Positions 56,196 through 64,000 of a DNA stretch of 64,000 nucleotides are shown in pieces. Source of the DNA: Triglochin maritima (taxonomy: Eukaryota > Streptophyta > Magnoliopsida > Alismatales > Juncaginaceae). How positions within the stretch are numbered: position 1 is the first letter of the stretch; the number at the start of each line of letters is the position of its first letter. A program made the translations under genes and the position numbers. The stretch spans positions 26,868,501 through 26,932,500 of the forward strand of contig OY821786.1 in assembly GCA_963682175.1 (NCBI GenBank), read 5' to 3'. The notes beneath the pieces are model-generated. The model saw nothing but the letters and a program-made list of their open reading frames with translations. It was not told the DNA's origin and searched no databases.

Positions 56196-57412
56196 TGATG
56201 AGAATTAAATTTATACCGCAAGTGCACGGCGTCAATGAAGACGTGGCAAGTACGGGTCGAACACAAGGAGGGAAAAATCTGTTATTAGTGTGATTTTGAT
56301 TGGGGGAAAGAAGGAGAGAAGAATAAATTAGGTTTTTGAGATTTTTGGTTTTTATTATCTAAGACAAGAAAAAAGAACAAATAAAACTAAAACAAGAACA
56401 AAGACGGGAATTCCGTTGGGTGGAGGTTTAGATTTTGGGTTTAGATTAGAGAATTCAAAAACTTATAATAAATCATGTTAGTTATGAAGCATTACATGAT
56501 AAATGATTTAACATAAACTCAAGTAATCAAAATATACTAATCACGAAATTAAAATAATAACATTTATTCATCTTCTCTTCACCCTAAATCCGTCACCTCC
56601 ACCCTTTGGAAAGAGTTAGAAACTCATGGATGGGAGGAAGGAGAAGGGGTCCTAGAGGAATTACAAAAGAAAATTAAAAACAAACAAGAAATAAAAGACA
56701 GAATTTTATTACTAAAACTAAGCAACAAAAATAAGAACAACCACCAAGGACCCTTTTAACATCGTTCTCGGGTCTATTTATAGTTGCTACAAGGGACCTA
56801 AGTATAACATTGGAAAGTACACGTGTCCAGACACGACTGGACAAAATTTGGAGACGCGGATCGACTCTGGGGCGGCGGAATCGCCGCATGTCAAGTGTAA
56901 TGTGCGGCAAAAACGCTGCATATCTTGCTCTGATTAGGTCCGGATTTTTGCTGTGTGTTTATGGTATGATTTGATCCTCCTTTGCGCGTCTGGATGATTT
57001 CTTTCCATTCTTTTGAGCTCCGAATTATTTCCTTTATATATTTGGAGATCCACATTGATTTTTCTTTAGTTTTTCTCCATAATAATAAAAGCTACTCGTG
57101 ATTTGCAATTAGGTCCTTGACTTTTTGCAATTATGTCCCTGGCTACTTTTGTGCTTAAGTCCTTGTTCTTTTTGTAATTAGATCTTGGATGCTTTTATGC
57201 TTGGATACATTTCCATTTGAAACCCGATAATCTTGAGCTTGGTCTTTATGATAGAAATGAGTCTTTTGCACGCGTTTATGCTCGGGATGTGGGTAATTTG
57301 CATTCAGGTCTCTGTATTCTGTAAATATGACTAAACACATACCTTAGTAGCATTTATTGATATAAAATTAATATAAATGAAAGACATATGATGCAATGTA
57401 TGCAATGCATCA
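56196..57412 (-). repeat. Element 3 3' LTR
   Basis: Starts tgatgagaattaaatt and ends gcaatgcatca, followed by polypurine-side aatacccccacacc. TATA (tatttata on plus) lies near 56775. U3 inverted repeats cggcggaatcgccg and gtgcggcaaaaacgctgca lie near 56873-56920. Confidence 0.93.
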
Positions 57413-58568
57413 AATACCCCCACACCTAGATTTTGCTAGTCCCTAGCAAAATAGAATAAGAAAAATAAAAACAGGGAAATCCTAACTCACTTTCGTCGGA
57501 ATCACGGTTGCACTTAGCATGTGCAACAATCCTTTAAACCTCCAAGTTTCCTTAGAAGACGAGTTTTGTCTCGTGAGGGTTTTCAGTTGACACACCCACA
57601 AAGTCTTAAATCAAAATTTCATTAATAGTTCTCAATATTCCTACCTCAACCTTATACATCTCACTGAGAATTCTTGCATGCTTATTATATAAGTCTAACT
57701 CATAAATTTTTTGACTTGATCTTTGTTCCTCCAACATTCACACCACTAACCCTTCTACACATGATATCACTTAAATTATTTTGCACGCCTCCTCTGGTAG
57801 TGAAGTATCATTTGGATCAACCATGGCATGGATCATTCTTTTAGCTTTGGGCCTTGAGTATTTTTTTTCTTTTTCCGTGATTCAACACATTTGCTTTTTC
57901 TGACACTTTTACCCTTTTTGCATTCGTGTAACGAGTTTGGTCGATAATCCCGAGCTGGTAGACTCAAGTTACCGGGTTTAAAGATACCCCTACGGACCAG
58001 TGACTCAAAGGCTTGGGCTTTTGTAATCATTTTGCAGAATGTGCTTTCCTCACTTTATTCCTTTATTTTTACTTTTATTTTCCTCAAGGCTTAATTGCTA
58101 TTAGAAGTCCACACTTCCCGGTATATTTTCCTCAACCTCTGCTTTTTATCAACCACTTCAAAGATTTGATTCATCCAATTTAAGTGCATACATGTCTTAA
58201 AGGGTAATGGGTTATTTCTTTGGAATTAGATTTATGTCATAGTTTCTACAAGCAGAACTATATAATAAGGAACAAAAAACTCAATGCAATTTGTACTCGG
58301 GTTTTGGTAGTTCGATCTTAAGCTATGTCATGAAACATTGAATTTTTTTTAAGAACAGAATTTACATATATATATATATATATATATAAACACCCCCCAC
58401 ACCTAAATCATGCATTGTCCTCAATGTATGCAAATATAAAGCAAATGCACTTATTACCTTGGTGAACTGCGGTGGAAGGATGGAATTTGCTCAAAGTCAA
58501 CCATAGTCAGAACTGGATTGAATGACACCATATTGATGCATGTATCCAGTTGAATTGTTCCCCATGTT
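57413..58568 (-). other. 3' non-coding region of element 3
   Basis: Contains the perfect hairpin TTTTGCTAG-TCC-CTAGCAAAA (57431-57451) and the conserved block 57478-57543 shared with elements 1, 2 and C. A (TA)n run lies at 58366-58389. It is shorter than the corresponding region of element 1. No gene supported. Confidence 0.7.
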
Positions 58569-61050
58569 TCAATGAGAGTCCTGAGTCACAGGTTCCACAC
58601 CCCTCACATAAATTGGTTCTCTTATTTGCTCGAGTGATGGTGGGTATGTAGATGAATTCCTCCCTTTTTTCTTACTTCCTTTTTGATTTTGTGATGATTC
58701 AGAAATCTTATAGATACGCGATTTCATCACAACATCACTTTGATTGCATATTATTTCTGGCTCACTATCAATATGAAAGATATTAAATTCAGCTTTTAAG
58801 TTCCCAAAAGATAATTGCATGAGCCCATTTCGACAGTTTATCAATGTTTCAGAAGTGGCTAAAAAGGGTCTGCCTAGAATTACAGGGATTTGTCGATTAG
58901 GATTTATAACAGGTGCGGTATTTAGTACGACAAAATCCACTGGGTAAATGAAGTCACCAACCTTGATCAAAACATCCTCTACTATACCTCTTGGTTTCTT
59001 AATAGAGCAATCAGCAAATTGAAGGGTTGTCTTAGAGGGTTTTAGTGGACCAAGGTTCATTCTCTCATAGACAGAGTACGGGAGTAGGTTAACACTAGCA
59101 CCAAGGTCTAGAAGGGTTTTGTTGATAAAAGTATCTCCTATTGCACATGAAATTGTGGGACATCCAGGATCCTTATATTTTATAGGAGACGAGTTTGACA
59201 GGATAGAGCTTATGTTTGCAGTTAAGAATGCCTTCTTTGGTACGTTCGTTTTTCGCTTTTTAGTGCACAGATCTTTTAAGAATTTAGCATAAGCAGGTAT
59301 TTGTTGAATCATGTCTAAGAGTGGAATGTTCACCTTAACTTGCTTAAATACTTCCAAGATTTTCTCTATTTGTGCACTTGAGTTCTTTTTGAGTCTATTG
59401 GGGAATGAGGCTTTAGGAACATAGACTCGCTCAGGTTCAGGTTGAGCTATGAGTTCTGGTTGAGTAGGTGGGTTGGGTGTTTCAGATTGGACGTCGGGTT
59501 CAATGGTTAGGTCATATGTGGTAGCTTGATGGCTAGATTGATTAGACGTTCTAGGATTTACCACATTATTATCAATCTGTCTTCCGGACCGTAATGATAC
59601 TACTGCATTTATTTGTTGGAACGGTCCTTCCTCATTAACCATTTGAACCGGTCTAGGGTTGTTATTTCCTGAAGGTGGTTGATAGGGCTGATATGAATTA
59701 TTAGATCTTGGATTCACCTCAGGTTGACTTGGAAACCGACCATTTTCTCTTTCACCTACTATTTGTGCTAGTTGGCTGACTTGTGTCTCTAGCCTTTGGA
59801 AGGTCTGGTTGGTTGTTTGTATAAAGGTTTTCATCAAATTTTCCAAGCTTGTTAACCTAACCTCATGATCGCCATTGTTACTAAACCCAGATGATGTATT
59901 ATTTTGGTTATACAGGTTTAGTTGTTGTCTAGGAGGTTGACCTTGTTGGCTTGATGAGAAATTGGAATTATTACGCCAACCCGAGTTATAGGTTGATGCG
60001 TATGGGTAATTTCTAGCATGGTTATACATGACATTAACTTGTTCCCAGTCCGCACAATCCTCCATTACATGACCAGTCTGACCACATCTAGAGCAAGGGA
60101 TAGACAAGGCTTGATTCACTAGGGTTTGGGTTTGTAGCTCTAAACTTTCCATTCTGCGCATAAGGGTAGCTAGTTTTGCTTCAGCCGCTATGTTGGCATC
60201 TACAGCTAAGACACCTGGTTTGGGTTGACTTGCTATTCTAGATCCAATACTCGGGTTAAGCGGTGTTCTAGCATTGTCCCATTGCATACTATTTTCAGCT
60301 AAATCCTCAAGAAAAGTCCAGGCATCATTTTCATTTTTTGACATGAAGTTCCCTTGGCTTACGGATTCTACCATAACCCTAGATGTGGGTGTCAATCCCT
60401 CAAAAATAATTTGGCATAATTTCCATCTTGGAATTCCATGACGAGGGCATTGGGTCAGTACGCTTTTAAATTTTTCTAGATAGGAATAGAACGGCTCGCT
60501 CTCAGACTGAACGAATGCAACAATTTCATTCCTAATCCTCATAGTCTTATGGTTGGGGAAATATTTTTCACGAATATTTGAACAAACTCAGCCCAACTCC
60601 TAATAGATCTTTCGGCTAGACTATATAGCCATTTCTTAGCGTCGTCCTTCAGTGCTAGAGGCACGAATTTCAGACGCACTGCCTCCTCAGGGATATGCTG
60701 GTATTGCATAAGAGAGCAGATTTCCTCAAATTCTCTAAGGAAGAGATATGGGTCTTCCCTAGAGGTAAACTTAGGCAACATACTCATGTATTGTGCCTTA
60801 AGTTCGAAGTCGCGACCCGGTATGGTGGGCATAACGATGCACAATGGCTGAGCAGCCATCGCTGGATAGCATCAATCCCTCAGAGTTATAGGTTGTGCAA
60901 TAGGTGGGTCCACTACGTTCTCACCCATTGGATCCGGGTGAGGTGGTGCAGTAGATGGATTGGGGCTAAGTTCCAGACTGGAATCTAGATGAACTCGTGA
61001 GAGTCGATTACTTAAGTCCCGAATCCAAATCTGAGTGCACCGGGTTGAAT
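58569..61050 (-). pseudogene. gag-pro: gag-protease of element 3 (nearly intact)
   Basis: Gag starts without a visible ATG near 61050, reads through ENVVDPPIAQPITLRD, then a TGA replaces an Arg codon near 60875. It continues AAQPLCIVMP, FELKAQYMSMLPKF and FLREFEEICSLM. A one-base loss in an A-run near 60565 shifts the frame into a 657-codon ORF (58569-60542). This has the rest of Gag, an intact knuckle CSRCGQTGHVMEDC (residues about 148-161), a Gln/Asn/Pro-rich linker, and a retropepsin (about 465-570) with LLDLGASVNLLPYSVYERM and VILGRPFLAT. It ends VEPVTQDSH. Only two lesions separate it from an open frame. The tail after the protease differs from elements 1 and 2 and ends without RT. Confidence 0.9.
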
Positions 61051-62333
61051 CAATTTTTTAGTTCAAATTCGAAATTTAAATTCCAAATTTAATTTCAAGA
61101 ATTAATTCCATTTTTTTCGTTTTTTTTAAATAGAAACAAACAATAGAATGGGGAAAGATGAGAAAGGAATCCTAATCTAGAGAATTTAGGTGAGAAGAGA
61201 AAGAAGACTCAGATGAGAAGGGAAACCTAACTCTAAAGATAGAAAAGAGGGTTGGTTAGAAAATTCCTAAGAAAGCACGGCTCAAACAATCCTAGACCTA
61301 GTGTCGCTTAAATCTAGACGACTCCTAACTGATTGAGTCGAGTTGATTTGCTTGATTCACCTCCCTCACTAATCAAACCAACTTGGCCAGGTAGTGTATA
61401 GCTAGTGGGGGCGCTTCCGACAGAGTCGGTGCCAATTAGACAACCACTTCGCTTGGAAGACTTACGTCAACACAAAAAACACTTCCTAGGCACCAAATTA
61501 AATTCGATCAGTTTCAAGTCATAGCAAGTCAAACCAATCTTCTCCTTAATTGAGTCCGAGTCCTTAGGGGTCAATGTCTAATTGATTTTAATTTAAGGCT
61601 TGGGTGACACTTTAGGATTGTGATTTGTGGGCCACGGAAGGGTGATGAAATCCTCACCGTATCTTTGCCTACGGAGTTGCCCTTAAGATAGTTTAACTTA
61701 GATCTAGCAAAGATAGTCAAACAATGGTCTTTAGAGGGGGGCAATTGCAAGGTTGTATGCAAACTAAATTATATGCCTAAATGCAATCGATGAAAACCAC
61801 GATACGTACCTTGACTCCAGCACTCTTCAACAGAAATTGATTTGCAAGAATTTAGCAAGAATAATGCATACAATACACTAGATGATGCATGCACTAAGGC
61901 CTTTCTAATTTTGCCAATTTTAGGTCAGAGTTGAGTTACTGCCAATTATGGAATTTTTGCCCTAACACATGCAGTTCTATGAAAAGGAAATTTTCTGAAA
62001 ATAGAAATTACGGGAAAAGAGGCAACAAAGGTTACCTATGCAATGCTCAGTCGGGTTCACCGCCCACTCTCGAAATTTCAGTAGCTTCACGCGTCCAGCC
62101 AGAGATGAGTCGCGTCCCAGAAAAGTTTGAAGCCCAGAAGCTCCAAGTGTACGGCGGATTCGCCGCAAATTGCTCTATAGGTGCGGCGATGTCGCCGCTC
62201 GTTTAGCTCAGAATGTGCTCGGATTTCGCCGTGCACTCTGTTGTCTCCTGAAACACAAATCCAAATAGTTAGATCGCGCACAAGATAAACAGGATAGAAT
62301 CGAAATCAACAAAAAACAAAATCTGCGTCGCCT
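61051..62333 (-). other. Long 5' leader of element 3
   Basis: About 1.3 kb without an ORF. Shares the ctcaaacaat...tctagacgactcctaact block (61275-61330) and gggtgatgaaatcc (about 61638) with elements 1 and 2. A small inverted repeat lies at 61420-61440 (ttccgacagagtcggtg). Leader palindromes are at 62152-62166 and 62183-62198. Confidence 0.65.
62183..62198. promoter_or_regulatory. Inverted repeat in element 3 leader
   Basis: GCGGCGA-tg-TCGCCGC: 7-bp arms around 2 nt, about 136 nt downstream (element sense) of the primer site. A second one, cggcg-gatt-cgccg, is at 62152-62165. The same cggcg/cgccg theme occurs in the U3 of this element (56873-56920 and 63033-63085), unlike the gaccgcc/ggcggtc theme of elements 1 and 2. 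Confidence 0.75.
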
Positions 62334-62350
62334 CCCCGGCAACGGCGCCA
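62334..62350 (-). other. Primer binding site, tRNA-Asp, element 3
   Basis: ccccggcaacggcgcca on the plus strand, identical to element 1 (8467-8483); the LTR starts at 62357 after the spacer aaaact. Confidence 0.94.
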
Positions 62351-62356
62351 AAAACT

Positions 62357-63556
62357 TGATGAGAATTAAATTTATACCGCAAGTGCACGGCGTCAATGAA
62401 GACGTGGCAAGTACGGGTCGAACACAAGGAGGGAGAGATCTGTTATTAGTGTGATTTCGATTGGGGGAAAGAAGGAGAGAAGAATAAATTGGGTTTTTGA
62501 GATTTTTGGTTTTTATTATCTAAGGCAAGAAACAAGAACAAATAAAACTAAAACAAGAACAAAGAGGTGAATTCCGTTGGGTGGTGGTTTAGATTTAGGG
62601 TTTAGATTAGAGAATTCAAAAACTTATAATAAATCATGTTAGTTATGAAGCATTACATGATAAATGATTTAACATAAACTCAAGTAATCAAAATATACTA
62701 ATCACGAAATTAAAATAATAACATTTATTCATCTTCTCTTCACCCTAAATCCGTCACCTCCACCCTTTGGAAAGAGTTAGAAACTCATGGATGGGAGGAA
62801 GGAGAAGGGGTCCTAGAGGAATTACAAAAGAAAATTAAAAACAAACAAGAAATAAAAGACAGAATTTTATTACTAAAACTAAGGAACAAAAATAAGAACA
62901 ACCACCAAGGACCCTTTTAACATCGTTCTCGGGTCTATTTATAGTTGCTACAAGGGACCTAAGTATAACATTGGAAAGTACACGTGTCCAGACACGACTG
63001 GACAAAATTTGGAGACGCGGATCGACTCTGGGGTGGCGGAATCGCCGCATGTCAAGTGTAATGTGCGGCTAAAACGCCGCATATCTTGCTCTGATTAGGT
63101 CCGGATTTTTGCTGTGTGTTTATGGTATGATTTGATCCTCCTTTGCACGTCTGGATGATTTCTTTCCATTCTTTTGAGCTCCGAATTATTTCCTTCATAT
63201 ATTTGGAGATCCACATTGATTTTTCTTTAGATTTTCTCCATAATAATAAAAGATACTCGTGATTTGCAATTAGGTCCTTGGCTTCTTGCAATTATGTCCC
63301 TGGCTACTTTTGTGCTTAAGTCCTTGTTCTTTTCGTAATTAGATCTTGGATGCTTTTATGCTTGGATACATTTCCATTTGAAACCCGATAATCTTGAGCT
63401 TGGTCTTTATGATAGAAATGAGTCTTTTGCACGCGTTTACACTCGGGATGTAGGTAATTTGCATTCATGTCCCAATATTCACATACCTTAGTAGCATTTA
63501 TTGATATAAAATTAATCTAAATGAAAGACATATGATGCAATGTATGCAATGCATCA
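62357..63556 (-). repeat. Element 3 5' LTR
   Basis: 1200 bp, tgatgagaattaaatt to aatgcatca. TATA is tatttata on plus at 62936-62943. U3 inverted repeats tggcggaatcgccgc and tgcggc-taaaac-gccgca lie at 63033-63082, about 95-145 bp upstream of the TATA box. Confidence 0.93.
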
Positions 63557-64000
63557 ATATGCAGCGGAATTTAAAACAAACAAGCAAGTGAAGGGAGAAT
63601 AATGCAAACCACAATGGACACGGGGGATTTTATAGAGGTTTGGCACCCTACCCGGGTCCTAGTCCTCTCTTGCAAGCTCCGCTCGGATCACCGAGTTCCG
63701 CTCACGACTTCACTAACCACTCCCCGTTCCGGGGCGGGAGAGAATGCATTTTACAAAACAAGCTCCGCAAACACCCTCGCGAGCTTGACTTTCTTCTCTC
63801 ACAATCCGAGAGGAATGCTTCGGGCTTTCACCGAAACCTTTACTTCACTTTGACAGCAACAAACTTGAGTGGAACACACTCTCTAAACTTGAGCACACTT
63901 GAATGAGATTGGATTTGTGATTAAAGTGTGGAAGGTTTGAGGCTTTGAGTGTGTTAGGTTTCTCTCTAATGTATTGGACAAGTAGTGGTAGGAGAGTTGT

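Larger units (their letters stand above)
56196..63556 (-). mobile_element. Element 3: young Gag-protease-only LTR retrotransposon
   Basis: LTRs 56196-57412 (1217 bp) and 62357-63556 (1200 bp) are nearly identical apart from a few substitutions and one short indel. The tRNA-Asp primer site lies left of the right LTR, so the element is on the minus strand. Flanks atata and atatg are a 4-of-5 target duplication inside a copia LTR. The interior (about 4.9 kb) has leader, Gag and protease only; there is no space or sequence for RT, RNase H or integrase. Confidence 0.92.
56112..64000 (-). repeat. Second copia LTR, split by element 3 (runs off window)
   Basis: Pieces 56112-56195 (tgttggatcgtgtggg...) and 63557-64000 are together collinear with 12053-12600 of the first copia LTR. 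Shared phrases include acccgggtcctagtcctctc and ctccgctcacgacttcact. The orientation is the same. The end of the LTR lies beyond the window. Confidence 0.8.

Noticed and set aside
58366..58389. (TA)n run as a functional site
   Set aside because: Simple microsatellite in the non-coding 3' region of element 3; no counterpart in elements 1 or 2.
60539..60570. Programmed ribosomal frameshift between the two Gag frames of element 3
   Set aside because: The break falls inside the conserved Gag core, not at gag/pro. The A-run does not form a standard slippery heptamer, and elements 1 and 2 do not keep it. A simple 1-nt deletion is likelier.

Overview
The window looks like 64 kb of repeat-only nuclear DNA from a flowering plant. 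I find no intact host gene, no tRNA or rRNA gene, no CRISPR array and no bacterial-type operon. The evidence for a plant is: LTR retrotransposons primed by tRNA-Asp and initiator tRNA-Met; MULE transposases accompanied by ULP1-like and plant-mobile-domain genes; an L1-type LINE with an RNase H domain; and hAT and PIF/Harbinger miniature elements with 8-bp and TTA target duplications. I cannot name the species. Almost every coding region is broken, so the sequence reads as layers of insertions, many datable relative to each other by nesting and target-site duplications (TSDs).

Layout, left to right. (1) 1-9848: minus-strand tRNA-Asp-primed LTR element (element 1) coding only for Gag-protease. 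A related solo LTR (1841-3242, opposite orientation, TSD tacac) sits in its 3' region, and the element itself lies inside a copia element. (2) 9849-13523: the rest of that minus-strand copia element (gag, initiator-Met PBS, one LTR). (3) 13524 to about 18480: a Kaonashi-like MULE remnant with a ULP1-type protease gene (+) converging on a MuDR transposase gene (-), the latter split by a 569-bp hAT MITE. (4) About 18935-24690: a second MULE-like unit on the minus strand with a transposase and a plant-mobile-domain (MAIN-like) gene, hit by a solo LTR and an LTR fragment. (5) 25481-29573 and 49036-49400: a plus-strand LINE (endonuclease, RT, zf-RVT, RNase H) opened by a 19.5-kb nest of LTR elements. 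Inside the nest are element 2 (Gag-protease only, mismatched LTRs), a C-type LTR, a deleted Tekay-like element D (38693-46278, TSD taaag) within that LTR, and solo LTR E (42957-45127, TSD atcag) within D. (6) 49401-56111: decayed spacer, a 1085-bp PIF/Harbinger element, a 268-bp hAT element, and a third MULE transposase remnant carrying a 43-bp hAT relic and solo LTR F (TSD ttagc). (7) 56112-64000: a second copia LTR interrupted by element 3 (56196-63556), the youngest-looking Gag-protease element.

The unifying theme is a group of long elements (1, 2, 3 and fragment C) built to one plan: tRNA-Asp primer site, a 1.1-1.3 kb non-coding leader, gag plus retropepsin, no reverse transcriptase or integrase, a conserved 3' non-coding block with a hairpin beside the polypurine side, and a U3 with a TATA box. 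Each subfamily carries its own short palindromes at two fixed places: about 100-160 bp upstream of the TATA box, and (in all three preserved leaders) about 130-150 nt downstream of the primer binding site. They appear to be non-autonomous elements that keep packaging and particle functions and borrow polymerase and integrase in trans. The leader palindrome is a candidate RNA-dimerisation or packaging signal, and this is the most interesting candidate system in the window.
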